DNA of 64,000 nt, from assembly GCF_011047315.1 (NCBI RefSeq), contig NZ_CP049259.1, forward strand, positions 2,275,001 through 2,339,000, read 5' to 3'. Below the pieces are notes generated by a model, which did no database searches, was not told the origin of the DNA, and saw nothing but the letters and a program-made list of their open reading frames with translations. The first letter of the stretch is position 1; each line of letters begins with the position of its first letter. Shown here in pieces: positions 1 through 11,566 of the stretch. This stretch comes from Altererythrobacter sp. BO-6 (lineage in GTDB: Bacteria; Pseudomonadota; Alphaproteobacteria; Sphingomonadales; Sphingomonadaceae). The position numbers were made by a program, and so were the translations under genes.

Positions 1-1085
<1,085 letters not shown>

Positions 1086-1219
1086 ATCCCACCATCAATG
1101 ACAGCCCTGCACTTGCAGGCTGGCGTTGAGGAGGAGGATCCTCTCATGCCAGATCAAGCCCACCCCCTCAGCAATGAGGGAATAAGCTGCATCGATTTAA
1201 CCCGTACTCGCCTGCTTCA

Positions 1220-1338
1220 TTGCTTGGTGACCATAGCGTCTGTGACCCACCCGATCCCATCTCGAACTCGGCCGTGAAACCGGATAGCGCCGATGGTACT
1301 AACGTCTAAGCGTTGGAAGAGTAGGTCGTCGCCAGGCA
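1220..1338 (+). rRNA. 5S ribosomal RNA
   Basis: Recognised from the conserved 5S core: 'ggtgaccatagcg' near the 5' end, 'acccgatcccatctcgaactcgg' in the middle and 'agagtaggtcgtcgccagg' at the 3' side. The 5' (ttgcttggtgacc) and 3' (gtcgccaggcatt) segments can form the terminal helix. Position, directly downstream of 23S, and length of about 119 nt fit a bacterial 5S gene. Both ends may be off by a few bases. Confidence 0.93.
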
Positions 1339-1436
1339 TTGCAGCCGGCGAGTGCGCGGAAAAAACCCATTCACAAGTCGAAGGGCTGACCCATAAGGGC
1401 GGCCCTTTTGGCGTCTTTGACGCCGACGCTCGGTAT

Positions 1437-1513
<77 letters not shown>

Positions 1514-1532
1514 GCCCTCAAGACAACCCATC

Positions 1533-1560
1533 AAGCCTCGCTTTTGCGGGGCTTTTTTGT
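1533..1560 (+). terminator. Intrinsic terminator of the rRNA operon
   Basis: An inverted repeat 'aagcctcgc-tttt-gcggggctt' forms a stem of about nine pairs (one G-U) with a TTTT loop. A run of six Ts follows directly. It lies 19 nt after the tRNA-fMet gene, so it should end transcription of the rRNA/tRNA operon before the acyl-CoA dehydrogenase gene. Confidence 0.85.
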
Positions 1561-1662
1561 TGTGCTGCCCCCTCGTCGCCATCGAGCCTGCCCAAATCGC
1601 GAGGTGGCACGTTCTCCTGCGCTACCTATTGCCTGAAGCAAGACATTCGAAGGGATAGGCAG

Positions 1663-2850
<1,188 letters not shown>

Positions 2851-2882
2851 CCGGGCGCGTTCCGCCGATCACGCGACTGGTC

Positions 2883-4684
2883 TTAGCCTTCGCGGACCTT
2901 CTTCAGGAATTCATGCACCTGGCTACGCAGGGTCGATGCCTGTTCTTCGAGATCGGTCGATGAGGACAGGACTTGCGAGGCCGCCGTGCCGGTCGAAAGC
3001 GACAGCTCGCGTACATCATCGATGTGGCTGGAAACGGCGTCGGTCGCGCGGGCAGCCATGTCGATGCTGCGCGCGAGGTCCTGCCCGGCAACCGATTGCT
3101 GATCCACTGCCGACGCAATAGAGACCGCGGTCGCTTCCAGTTGCTCGACCTGCCTGGCAATGCTGCGCAAGGCGCCGACGCTGGCGCCGGTCGTATCCTG
3201 CATGGCGCGAATCTGCTCTGCCACCTTTTCGGTCGCACGGCTGGTCTGCATCGCCAGTTCCTTGACCTCGGAAGCGACCACTGCAAAGCCGCGTCCCGCC
3301 TCGCCGCCACGCGCCGCTTCGATCGAGGCGTTGAGGGCGAGCAAATTGGTACGCTGGGCGATGGTCTTGATCAGCTCGACGATCTGGCCAACTTCCTCTG
3401 CCGAATGGGCCAGTGCGGAGATGGTCGCGTCCGCCTTGCCGGCAGACAGGCTCGCTTCGCGCGCCAGCTCGGCCGACGATGCCGCCTGGCGGCTGATCTC
3501 GCCAATCGACATCGCAAATTCGTCACTGGCTGCAGCCGCCGCCGTCGCGCCGGCATTCGCGTCATCCATCGATTTCGAGACGAGCGCCGTCTGCCGGGTC
3601 GATTCCTCGGCGGTCTTCGCCATTGCGGCCGCAGTCGTCTGGAGCTGGCTGGAAGCGGCGGCAACACCGCCCACGACATCGCCTACGGTCCGTTCGAACT
3701 GGTCGGCGAATTCGCGCAGCATGTGGGATTTCTCCAATCGGGCCTTTTCGCGGGCTTCGAGTTCCGCCGTGGCGCGCTCGGCGCGTTCCTTGGCCCAATG
3801 CTCCAACTTGATATTGGCGCGCTTGAACAATGCCAGCGCGCGCAACATTTCCCCGATCTCGTCCTTGCGCTCGATCCCGTCGATCTCGAAGTACCGGTTG
3901 CCTTTGGCCAGCATGGTCATGCCGCCGGTCACTTCCGCGACCTTTGGGCGAAATCGCGTGACAGGTATCGCAGGCCAAATACCATGACCGCTGCAGCCAA
4001 GGCTGTAACGGCGATGAAGATCTTGATCATGTTGAAGAAATAGTCGAGGCCTGACTGCTCGATGCGGCTGGCGGCGAGTGACAAATCCTGCTCGAAATTG
4101 CTCGACAGCGCGAACAGTGCATCGCCCTGCACCGAAAGTTCGCTGGCGAGAGCGGTCGATCTCCCGTTCCGCCCGTCCTGTGCCAAATTGGCGCGCAGCT
4201 CTTCGAACTTGGCGTTATAGGCGGCCATAGTGGCGCCCAGCTCGTCAACCCGGCCGCTGAATTCGGGCACGCGCCGGTCAATCGTTTCGCCGATTCCCTC
4301 GATCCTCTCGCGTGCCTTGGCGAAGCTCTCCTGCTGACGTTCAAGCGCGGCCTGTTCCGAACCCAAGACATAGCGCACCGAGTTGTAACGCAATTCGCCA
4401 TTGATGCTGCGCAGATCGGCTGAGGCTTGCACCGCACCCTGAACCTCTGCGTGCAATTGATAGCGTTCGTAAAGCTGGGCCAGGCCAATGCCCAGGACCA
4501 GCGACATGATCGCCATTATCAGCAGGAACGATCCGAACACCGCGCGGATCTTGCCCGCCAGCGGCAAGTCATGGAACCAGGCCTTGAAACCACGGCGGCC
4601 TTGCGGCTGCGCCAGCGCGCTTTCGACTATGTCGGAAGCTGTTTCGGCCTGGAGTTGCTTGGCAACGTCTTCGATCGCACTCAT
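2883..4684 (-). pseudogene. Methyl-accepting chemotaxis protein, split by a frameshift in HAMP
   Basis: Two adjacent minus-strand frames together make one chemoreceptor of about 600 aa. The first (4684 to 3929, 251 aa) has a cytoplasmic N-terminus, a membrane segment near residues 46-70, a periplasmic helical sensor and a second membrane segment near 218-240, and stops after RDFAQRSRK. The second (3932 to 2883) opens inside HAMP ([12 protein letters not shown]) and carries the whole signalling hairpin, including [20 protein letters not shown]. Reading on in the second frame upstream of its GTG gives [10 protein letters not shown], the normal HAMP continuation, so one base appears lost around 3940-3950 in a 'cgcccaaagg' context. 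The gene overlaps the end of the GGDEF-EAL gene by 4 nt (ATGA). It may be a sequencing error or a genuine lesion. Confidence 0.8.
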
Positions 4685-6210
4685 GCGGCACCTTTATGGA
4701 TCTGCTGCACCGGCTGGCTCTCAGCCGCTATTTGTAAATGCTGGGCGACTTGGACGGCCGGCATGGCCTTGAAATACAGCCAGCCCTGGATCTGGTCGCA
4801 ACCGGCGATGCGCACCATGTCAGCCTGTTCCTGTGTTTCGACGCCTTCTGCCGCGACATCCATTTTCAGCGCGCGGGCGACCGTGATGCTGGAAAGCATC
4901 ATGGCGCGCGAGCCCTCGTCTTTCCCGGCATCGACTACCAGCGAACGGTCGAGCTTGAGCTTTTCGAAACGGAACTGCCGCAGGAAACCGATCGAGGCAT
5001 AGCCGGTGCCGAAATCGTCGAGCGAAATATTGACGCCGAAGCTGCGGATAACGTCGAGGTTGCGTTCTGCCACCACGGGATCGAGCACCAGGCAGGTCTC
5101 GGTGATTTCCAGCTCGAGCCGCTCGGGCGGAAAGCCGGTTTCCTCAAGGATCTGGCCAAGCTGGACAGGAAAATCGGAATTGCGCAGCTGTGCTGCGGAT
5201 ATATTTACCGACAGCATTATTTCGCCCCAGGCCAGCGCGTCGGTGCACGCCCGGCACAGCACCCACACGCCGATCTCGTTGATCAGGCCGGATTCCTCGG
5301 CGACGGGAATGAAAATATGCGGCCCGATCTGCTGGCCGTCGGGCCGGTTCCAGCGGATCAGCGATTCCACCGCCACGATGACGCGCGTTTCAGCGTCAAC
5401 CAGCGGCTGGTAATGCAGCACGAATTCCTCGTTGGCGAGCGCGCGGCGGAGCTCGGTGTCGAGTTCGCGCTGCGCCTCGCGGTTGCGGTCGAGGTCTTCG
5501 ATGAACCAGGTGCAGCGCATCTTGCCTGCCCGCTTCGAGGAATACATGGCGACGTCGGCACGGCGCAGCAGTTCGGAAGATCCGAGCCGTTCGCGTCCAT
5601 TGTCGCGTGACAGGCCGATGCTCGCACCGACCATGATTTCATCCTCGCCCACGATCATTGGCTTGGCCAGACGCTCAAGGATCTGTCGGCAAATCCCCTC
5701 CAGGATATTGCCGGCGACCGGCCCCCTCATCGACAGCGCGAATTCGTCGCCACTCAGGCGATAGCACCGTGCCTCATCGGCACATACCTCGCTGATGATC
5801 GCTGCGCAGTCACGGATCAGCTGATCGCCCACCAGATGGCCGTAATGGTCGTTGACCTGCTTGAAGCTGTCGAGGTCGATCAGCGCGATCGCAATCTCCT
5901 CACCCGCAACGTGGAACTGGTCGATATCGCGATGCAAGGCGCGGCGACTGGGCAACTGGCTGAGCATGTCGGTATCGGATGCGCGGTCTCCCGCCGATAA
6001 GGGCATGCGGATCGAGCCGCGACGGGCGAGGTAGAGCGCGATGGCAGCTGCGAGCACGACTGTCGCCACCATTGAAACGTCATCCAGCTTTGGCCAGATG
6101 GTCTGCCCGTTGAAGGTAAGCACCGTCGCCGCACCAAGCAACCCGGCCAGCGGCATCGCCAGCCAGGGCACCCTGATGCTTTGCACTCGTTGCCAATCCA
6201 GCTTCAACAT
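4681..6210 (-). CDS. Membrane GGDEF-EAL protein (cyclic-di-GMP turnover)
   Basis: A 509-aa protein with two N-terminal membrane segments (about residues 14-33 and 45-62), a diguanylate cyclase domain and a C-terminal phosphodiesterase domain. The GGDEF signature reads SGDEF (near residue 152). The EAL signature reads ESL (near 281), with EITET, LDDFGTGYAS and AAEGVET present, so the metal-binding residues of the EAL domain look intact. I chose ATG 6210 because 'aaaggggg' stands 2-3 bases before it; the longer frame to 6258 has no ribosome site. It follows cheR and overlaps the chemoreceptor gene by 4 nt, linking c-di-GMP to motility control. Which activity dominates is unknown. Confidence 0.9.
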   Translation of the reverse strand: MLKLDWQRVQSIRVPWLAMPLAGLLGAATVLTFNGQTIWPKLDDVSMVATVVLAAAIALYLARRGSIRMPLSAGDRASDTDMLSQLPSRRALHRDIDQFHVAGEEIAIALIDLDSFKQVNDHYGHLVGDQLIRDCAAIISEVCADEARCYRLSGDEFALSMRGPVAGNILEGICRQILERLAKPMIVGEDEIMVGASIGLSRDNGRERLGSSELLRRADVAMYSSKRAGKMRCTWFIEDLDRNREAQRELDTELRRALANEEFVLHYQPLVDAETRVIVAVESLIRWNRPDGQQIGPHIFIPVAEESGLINEIGVWVLCRACTDALAWGEIMLSVNISAAQLRNSDFPVQLGQILEETGFPPERLELEITETCLVLDPVVAERNLDVIRSFGVNISLDDFGTGYASIGFLRQFRFEKLKLDRSLVVDAGKDEGSRAMMLSSITVARALKMDVAAEGVETQEQADMVRIAGCDQIQGWLYFKAMPAVQVAQHLQIAAESQPVQQIHKGAA

Positions 6211-6291
6211 GGCCCCCTTTGGCGCGAATTCGCGCAATATCCCCGGATTAGCCTGCATTCGCTAAGGAAGCGTAAACCCGATATTTACCTT

Positions 6292-6317
6292 GAAAACGGC
6301 GCCTTCACGGCGCTTTG
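6292..6317 (-). terminator. Weak hairpin with T-run after cheR
   Basis: Read on the minus strand, GCGCC-gtgaa-GGCGC followed by gTTTTc lies about 20 nt after the cheR stop. The stem is only five pairs and the T-run four bases, so this is at best an attenuating terminator between cheR and the GGDEF-EAL gene. Confidence 0.35.
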
Positions 6318-6336
6318 CACGGTTCGACCTGCAGCT

Positions 6337-7188
6337 TCACCGCGCCAGGGCAAGCACCTGCTGCGCGGGCACCGGTTGCGGTGCATAGAGGCTTGTGAAG
6401 CCTTCGGACGGGGCAAACAGTTCGGTCTGGCCGACAACGGTTTCCCCGGCGCCCAGTATCAGGAATCCATCATCCGCGACGGCCTGGCGTAGCCGGGCGA
6501 AAGCCTGCTTGCGGGTCTCTCCATCGAAATAGAGCAGGACATTGCGGCACAGGACAAGGTCGAACGGCTGGCGACCTGGGGGTGGTTGCAGCACATTGTG
6601 CCGCTCGAACCGGACGATCGCGCGGGTATCCGCATGCAGCTGCCAGCCCGAAGCAGTTTCATCGAAATGATCCAGCATCTGCCGCACGCTCAAGCCGCGC
6701 TGCACTTCGAACTGGCTGTAATGCCCGCTCCGCGCGGTCTGGATCACCGATGCCGATATGTCGGTGCCAAGGATGTCGATCGACCATCCTTCCCATTGCG
6801 CCGCCTGCTCGGCGAACTGGATCGCCAGCGAATGGACTTCTTGCCCGGTCGAACAGCCGGCGCACCAGATCTGCAGCCTGCGACGGTCGGCGCGCCGCTG
6901 CGCCAGTTTGGGGAAGATGCCGGCCGGCAGCTGGTCAAACGTCGGCTTGTCGCGAAAGAAATAGGTCTCGTTATTGAGCAGCGCTTCGACGACATCCTGT
7001 TCGAGGCTCGAATCCCTGCCGGTCGCGAGCAGGCACGCCAGCTGGTCGACGTTGGAGATGCCGCGCTCGCGGAACACGCGCGACAGCGCCGTTGCGACCC
7101 GCCAGCGGCGGGACTCGGTAAGCTGCTGGCCGGTGTGCTCCGCCAGCAGGTCGGCAATCAGTTCCAGCGCGGGGCTGTTCACTTCCAT
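6337..7188 (-). CDS. cheR: Chemotaxis protein methyltransferase CheR
   Basis: A 283-aa S-adenosylmethionine-dependent glutamate methyltransferase that modifies chemoreceptors during adaptation. It has the all-alpha N-terminal domain, then the Rossmann-type catalytic domain with the SAM loop IWCAGCSTGQEVHSLA (near residue 109) and the LCRNVLLYF strand. The start at ATG 7188 (MEVNSPALE) gives the normal family length and a 10-nt overlap with the end of cheB, which implies translational coupling. The longer frame upstream to 7290 lies wholly inside cheB and is discounted. The C-terminus lacks an added TPR domain. Confidence 0.93.
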   Translation of the reverse strand: MEVNSPALELIADLLAEHTGQQLTESRRWRVATALSRVFRERGISNVDQLACLLATGRDSSLEQDVVEALLNNETYFFRDKPTFDQLPAGIFPKLAQRRADRRRLQIWCAGCSTGQEVHSLAIQFAEQAAQWEGWSIDILGTDISASVIQTARSGHYSQFEVQRGLSVRQMLDHFDETASGWQLHADTRAIVRFERHNVLQPPPGRQPFDLVLCRNVLLYFDGETRKQAFARLRQAVADDGFLILGAGETVVGQTELFAPSEGFTSLYAPQPVPAQQVLALAR

Positions 7189-8291
7189 GCCGCGACCCCG
7201 GTGAACTCGATGATCTTTCCGACCAGTTGCGCGGGCGGCAATGCGAGTGACGCTATGCCTTCCCTGACCACTGCGCCAGGCATGCCCCACACTGCCGAGC
7301 TTGCCTGGTCCTGCGCGATCACGGTCCCGCCAGCCGCGACGAGCTGCGCCGCGCCCTCAACCCCGTCGCGCCCCATGCCGGAAAGGATCACGGCAATTGC
7401 GTGACCGCCCAGATTTTCGGCGAGGCTGGCCAGCATCGGATCGACCGAGGGCAAGCATCCGCTGCGGGCCGGGGCTGATGATACGCTGGTTATCAGCCGC
7501 TCACCCCGCCGTTCGACCAGCATGTGTCCGCGCCCGGTGGCAATGGCAATGTCTCCCGGGCCGATGATTGCCCCATCTTCTGCAATCACGGTGCGCCGGG
7601 CGGCGACCGTTTCCATCTGCCGCGCGAAAACGGAGATAAAGCTGGCAGGCAGGTGCTGCGTGATCAGGATCGGCAAGTCGAAGCCGCGCGGCAGGCCGCG
7701 CAAGATCGTGTTGAGCCCCTGGATCGCCCCGGTCGAGCCGCCAATCGCCAGCACTTCAGGCTGTCGGGCGCGCAACGCCTTTACAGCAGTCGTCGCTTTG
7801 CCCGCGGCTGTTGGTATGGCTGTATCGCCCGCGTCGCTGCCACCCAGCGCATGGATCCTTGCGAGCAATGCGCTGCGATAGGATGCGTCGAACTGGCCCG
7901 GACCCGGCTTGGCCATGGTATCGGCGGCGCCCATCGCCAATGCAGTGAGCGTGTGTTCGGCGCCATCCTCGGTCAGTGAGGAGACCACGAGGACCTGAGC
8001 CCTTGACGCTACCTCCAGCATGCGCGGCAAGGCCTCAAGCCCGCCCATCCCGGGCATTTCAAGGTCCAGCAGGATGACATCGACCGGTTTGCTGCGCAGG
8101 ATCGCAATGGCACGCTCGGCATTGCTGGCGGTGGTTACCAGCGCCAGCGCCGGATCATCTTCGATCAGGCGCGAAAATGCGGTTCGCACGGTAAGCGAAT
8201 CATCGACCACCATCACGCGGATCGGCTGCCCCGCCGGCCTGCGTGAGCGAAGCGGGAAAGCCGAGGTGGGGGAGGAAGCGCGCGGCTCCAT
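7179..8291 (-). CDS. cheB: Chemotaxis response regulator, protein-glutamate methylesterase CheB
   Basis: A 370-aa protein with an N-terminal receiver domain (MVVDDSLTVR; phospho-acceptor Asp in VILLDLEMPG near residue 75) and a C-terminal methylesterase domain. The catalytic triad is recognisable: Ser in AIGGSTGAI (about 183), His in ITQHLPASF (about 211) and Asp in GMGRDGVEGA (about 308). Phosphorylated by CheA, it would remove receptor methyl groups and oppose CheR. It is 11 nt behind cheY and overlaps cheR. No cheD is seen in the cluster. Confidence 0.95.
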   Translation of the reverse strand: MEPRASSPTSAFPLRSRRPAGQPIRVMVVDDSLTVRTAFSRLIEDDPALALVTTASNAERAIAILRSKPVDVILLDLEMPGMGGLEALPRMLEVASRAQVLVVSSLTEDGAEHTLTALAMGAADTMAKPGPGQFDASYRSALLARIHALGGSDAGDTAIPTAAGKATTAVKALRARQPEVLAIGGSTGAIQGLNTILRGLPRGFDLPILITQHLPASFISVFARQMETVAARRTVIAEDGAIIGPGDIAIATGRGHMLVERRGERLITSVSSAPARSGCLPSVDPMLASLAENLGGHAIAVILSGMGRDGVEGAAQLVAAGGTVIAQDQASSAVWGMPGAVVREGIASLALPPAQLVGKIIEFTGVAAWK

Positions 8292-8302
8292 CGCACCAGG
8301 CC

Positions 8303-8668
8303 TCAGTTGAAGCCGACCAGCTGCAGTTTGATCTGGAGTGTCTCGTGGTCGAAGGGTTTCATCACATATTCGTCTGCCCCGGCGCTGATTGCCTGGCGGA
8401 TGTGAGCCACATCGTTTTCAGTGGTGCAGAAAACGACCTTGGGCTTGTCGCCACCTGGGCGCTGGCGCAGCTGGGTGATGAATTCGATCCCGCTCATGAC
8501 CGGCATGTTCCAGTCGAGCAGGACGACATCGGGCATGCGTTCCTCGCAGCGGTCCAGACCTTGCTTGCCGTCCTCGGCTTCGTCGACGGTAAAGTCGAGC
8601 GTTTCGAGAATATGTCTCGATACCCGGCGGATCACCCGCGAATCGTCAACGATCAGACACGTTTTCAT
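8303..8668 (-). CDS. cheY: Chemotaxis response regulator CheY
   Basis: A 121-aa single-domain receiver. It has the acidic pair in CLIVDDSRVIRR, the phospho-acceptor Asp in VVLLDWNMPVMSG (about residue 51), the Thr of FCTTEND and the Lys of VMKPFD. It should carry the CheA signal to the flagellar motor. ATG 8668 is preceded by a good ribosome site (aaaaggggtttgc), so the longer 150-aa frame is rejected. It is separated from cheW by 52 nt that contain a 12-bp palindrome. Confidence 0.94.
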   Translation of the reverse strand: MKTCLIVDDSRVIRRVSRHILETLDFTVDEAEDGKQGLDRCEERMPDVVLLDWNMPVMSGIEFITQLRQRPGGDKPKVVFCTTENDVAHIRQAISAGADEYVMKPFDHETLQIKLQLVGFN

Positions 8669-8707
8669 GCAAACCCCTTTTTGTGGTCTCCGTGATAGAG
8701 CGAACCC

Positions 8708-8719
8708 GTAAATATTTAC
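8708..8719. promoter_or_regulatory. 12-bp perfect palindrome GTAAATATTTAC before cheY
   Basis: The cheW-cheY gap contains gtaaatatttac, its own reverse complement, in otherwise GC-rich DNA. It stands about 40 nt upstream of the cheY start, touching the cheW stop. The 11-mer atatttacctt recurs at 6281-6291 upstream of the GGDEF-EAL gene. It may be a promoter element or regulator site; the binder is unknown. Confidence 0.3.
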
Positions 8720-8720
8720 C

Positions 8721-9161
8721 TTAAGCTGCGTCGGCGTGCCTAGCCGGCGCTTCAATCAGCGCCGCAATATCGAGCAGGAGCATTGGCCCAAGGTCGGTTT
8801 CGACCATGCCATGCGCGACCCGGTCCCACATCTTCCCAAAGCCGCCGGGAAGGTTTTGCGGATCGTCATGGGCCGTCGCGACATCGTCAATCGCATCGAT
8901 CAGCAGGGCGTAGGCGTGCCCATCGACCTGGACCACAGCGGCGCGGCTTTCGCTGTGCCATTCGGTTGGGGCTTCCCCCACGGCCACGCGGCAGTCGATC
9001 ACGGTTAGCGCCTGGCTGCGCAAGGCGGTGATTCCCAGCACATGGGGCGGTGCCAGCGGCACAGGCGTGATCTCGGTCATCTCGATCACCGAACGTACGT
9101 CTTCGGAACGGAAGGCGCATTTGCGCCCGGCGACTTCGGCCAGGACGACCAGGCGGTTCAT
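8721..9161 (-). CDS. cheW: Chemotaxis coupling protein CheW
   Basis: A 146-aa protein consisting of one CheW domain (begins MNRLVVLAEVAGRKCAFRSE; core PPHVLGITALRSQALTVIDCR). It bridges chemoreceptors and the kinase CheA. Its ATG overlaps the cheA stop by 4 nt (ATGA), so it is translated together with cheA. The C-terminus, LLLDIAALIE, is the usual last strand of the domain. Confidence 0.92.
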   Translation of the reverse strand: MNRLVVLAEVAGRKCAFRSEDVRSVIEMTEITPVPLAPPHVLGITALRSQALTVIDCRVAVGEAPTEWHSESRAAVVQVDGHAYALLIDAIDDVATAHDDPQNLPGGFGKMWDRVAHGMVETDLGPMLLLDIAALIEAPARHADAA

Positions 9162-11518
9162 GCTGCAATCCCCCTGCTGGCCGCTCGCAGCGCCTTGAGC
9201 ACGCCGTCGCGATCATAGCGATAGATCGATCCGGCGAGATCTTCGTCACTGGCGTGAACGTCAGGCAGGCTGCGCAAGCGGACGATTGCGGCCTTCTCTG
9301 CGGGGGCAGTCTGCGCATCGATCACTATTGCCACATCGGCCGAAGCGGCATCTTTGGCCAGGCGATACCCCGCCGCCTTGACCAACGGCGCCAGGATGGC
9401 CTGCGCCCAGTCGCCGGTTGGCAGATGGCACGTCAGCGCCGAGATCGGGCGGGGTACCGCCCCGTGCCGCGCGAACAGGGTGTGCCCGTCAACAACAGGG
9501 ACCGGTTTGCCATCGACCAGTGCCATTCCTTCGATCGCCGGATCGTCGCGCGATGGGGCCAGTTCGCTGGCCAGCGGAACGGCATCTTCCACCTTGGCGA
9601 CGGCATAGAGCACTTCGCTCGTGCCATCGGACAGGCGCAACATCCTGACTTGCGGCACATTTTGCGGCACGGCGTCCATGCCAACCATCGGCACGATTTC
9701 GCCATCGATCACCGCTTGCGGTGCGGCCATGCCGAAATCGATCGCATCGCAAGGCACGGTTTCGATGCGGTGCACCAGTTCCAGCCTCACGCCGCGGCGG
9801 ATTCCGTCCCAGCCGCGGAACAGCATGATAAGTTCAGGGGGTGCAGCGGCTTCGGCAGCAGGCCGGCGCTCGAAGGTCAGCGCCTTGAATTCGCGCGAGT
9901 GATCCAGCAAGCCGTGCAGCTCGGCAATATTGGGGATGTCGAGCATCAGGATCGGGCGCCCGTTGTCGAGCAGTGTCGAGCCGGCGAATACGCGGCTGCG
10001 CATGACGGCGGGGGCCAGCGGCTTGACCACCAGGTCAGCGTGATTGTGGATTGCGTCTACGGCCAGCGCAAACAGGTCGCCCTGGGCGAGTTTCAGCATG
10101 ACGAGCACTTTGCCTTTCCCGGTATCGGGCTCGTCGAGCTTCAGTACTTGCGCCAGGTGCAGGCAGGGGACGCGCTGCCCGCGGAAGCTGACCATGCCGG
10201 CATCACCGACAACGGCCCGTTCCAGCCCGGCTGCCTCGCCATGGACGATTTCCTCGACGAAGCCCTGCGGGATAGCGAAATGCTGTCCGGCCGCCTCCAC
10301 CGTGATCCCCGCGATAATGCTGAGGGTCAGGGGAATGCGCAGAGTGAACTGGCTGCCGATCCCTGGCTCGCTCGCCACTTCAATCGCCCCGCCGACCTTT
10401 TCCAGATTGGCCCGTACGACGTCCAGGCCGACGCCGCGACCGGACACTGCAGTGATCTGTTCCGCAGTCGACAGGCCCGGTGCGAACACGAATTGCAGGA
10501 TCTCGTCGCGCGTCATGGCCTTGAGCTCGCTGCGCGACACCAGACCGGCCTCGACCGCCTTTGTGGCAATACGATCCTGATCGAGGCCTTTGCCATCGTC
10601 GCTGATCACGATCGAAATGGTGTTGCCGGACTGGCGCGCGGCGATGGTGAGCAGGCCGAACTCGCGCTTGCCGGATTTGAGCCGCGTAGCGGGCGGTTCG
10701 AAACCGTGGTCGATCGCATTGCGGATGATATGCGTCATCGGATCGCGGATCATTTCGATCATCTCGCGGTCCAGCTCGACATCGCCGCCGTCGATATCGA
10801 GCATCACTTGCTTGCCCAGCTCGCCAGAAAGGTCGCGCACCAGCCGGGGAAAGGCGCTAAACAGGTGGTCGATCCGTTGCATCCGCATCCGGGTCACAGC
10901 GTCGCGGACATCGGTGAGGATCGATGTCAGCCGCTCGAACGGGCCATCGATGGTCGGCTGGGTACCTGCTTCGCGCAGGCGATGGGCCAGGTCGTTGCGT
11001 GCCAGAACCATGTCGGACACGCCGCTCATTACCCGGTCGAGCAGATCTACCGGCAAGCGGATCGAGCGCGGCGTGGCGGAAGAGCTTGCGTTTGCCGGGG
11101 CGCCCGACCGATCAGGCACCGGCGCTGGAGCGATTGCGACAGCTTCGCCAGCTTCGTCGGCAAGCGCAGCGATCAGCTCGTCATCGCCACCTTCGGGAAA
11201 ATCATCCCCGGCGTCGAGCGCGTCGACCATCTGCGAAATCCGGTCGATGATCGCCAGCACGGCGGAAACCAGCGGGGCGTCAGCTTCGCGGCGGCCCTTG
11301 CGCACATCGGCCAGCGCGTCTTCGGCGGTGTGGCTCAAGCGTTCAAGGCGCGGCAGATCGAAGAAGCCGCAATTGCCTTTTACGGTGTGGACGAAGCGGA
11401 AAATCGTATCGAGCCGCGCGCGATCGGCCGGATCGGCTTCCCAGGCGATCATCTCACCTGCGATTGCCTCCAGCAGTTCGCGCGTTTCCTCGATGAAATC
11501 CGCCAGCAGGTCGTCCAT
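9158..11518 (-). CDS. cheA: Chemotaxis sensor histidine kinase CheA
   Basis: A 786-aa hybrid-free CheA. The N-terminal HPt domain carries the phosphorylated His in FVHTVKGNCGFF (about residue 46). The dimerisation helices follow, then the ATPase domain with the N-box DPMTHIIRNAIDHGFE and G-boxes (DDGKGLD, GRGVGLDVV), then a CheW-like regulatory domain. The C-terminus has about 140 further residues resembling a second, degenerate CheW-like region. It phosphorylates CheY and CheB. ATG 11518 and the in-frame GTG at 11521 are both possible starts; 'aaggg' lies about 10 nt upstream. It is the first gene of the chemotaxis operon. Confidence 0.94.
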   Translation of the reverse strand: MDDLLADFIEETRELLEAIAGEMIAWEADPADRARLDTIFRFVHTVKGNCGFFDLPRLERLSHTAEDALADVRKGRREADAPLVSAVLAIIDRISQMVDALDAGDDFPEGGDDELIAALADEAGEAVAIAPAPVPDRSGAPANASSSATPRSIRLPVDLLDRVMSGVSDMVLARNDLAHRLREAGTQPTIDGPFERLTSILTDVRDAVTRMRMQRIDHLFSAFPRLVRDLSGELGKQVMLDIDGGDVELDREMIEMIRDPMTHIIRNAIDHGFEPPATRLKSGKREFGLLTIAARQSGNTISIVISDDGKGLDQDRIATKAVEAGLVSRSELKAMTRDEILQFVFAPGLSTAEQITAVSGRGVGLDVVRANLEKVGGAIEVASEPGIGSQFTLRIPLTLSIIAGITVEAAGQHFAIPQGFVEEIVHGEAAGLERAVVGDAGMVSFRGQRVPCLHLAQVLKLDEPDTGKGKVLVMLKLAQGDLFALAVDAIHNHADLVVKPLAPAVMRSRVFAGSTLLDNGRPILMLDIPNIAELHGLLDHSREFKALTFERRPAAEAAAPPELIMLFRGWDGIRRGVRLELVHRIETVPCDAIDFGMAAPQAVIDGEIVPMVGMDAVPQNVPQVRMLRLSDGTSEVLYAVAKVEDAVPLASELAPSRDDPAIEGMALVDGKPVPVVDGHTLFARHGAVPRPISALTCHLPTGDWAQAILAPLVKAAGYRLAKDAASADVAIVIDAQTAPAEKAAIVRLRSLPDVHASDEDLAGSIYRYDRDGVLKALRAASRGIAA

Positions 11519-11566
11519 CACTCCAGCCCTTGGTTCCGGCCACTTGGCTGAACTCTATGAGCGAAG

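Noticed and set aside
1382..1409. Terminator between 5S rRNA and tRNA-fMet (aaggg-cgg-ccctt)
   Set aside because: Five-pair stem with only four Ts, and it would cut off the tRNA gene from its operon; likely incidental.
3938..3952. Programmed -1 frameshift at 'cccaaag' in the chemoreceptor gene
   Set aside because: The heptamer is not in the right phase (zero-frame codons are CAA AGG, not CCA AAG), and chemoreceptors are not known to use frameshifting. A lost base is simpler.
9254..11551. A 765-aa open frame antisense to cheA
   Set aside because: GC-rich codon mirror of cheA: no family motifs, no ribosome site and a His/Arg/Gln-rich composition typical of antisense frames.
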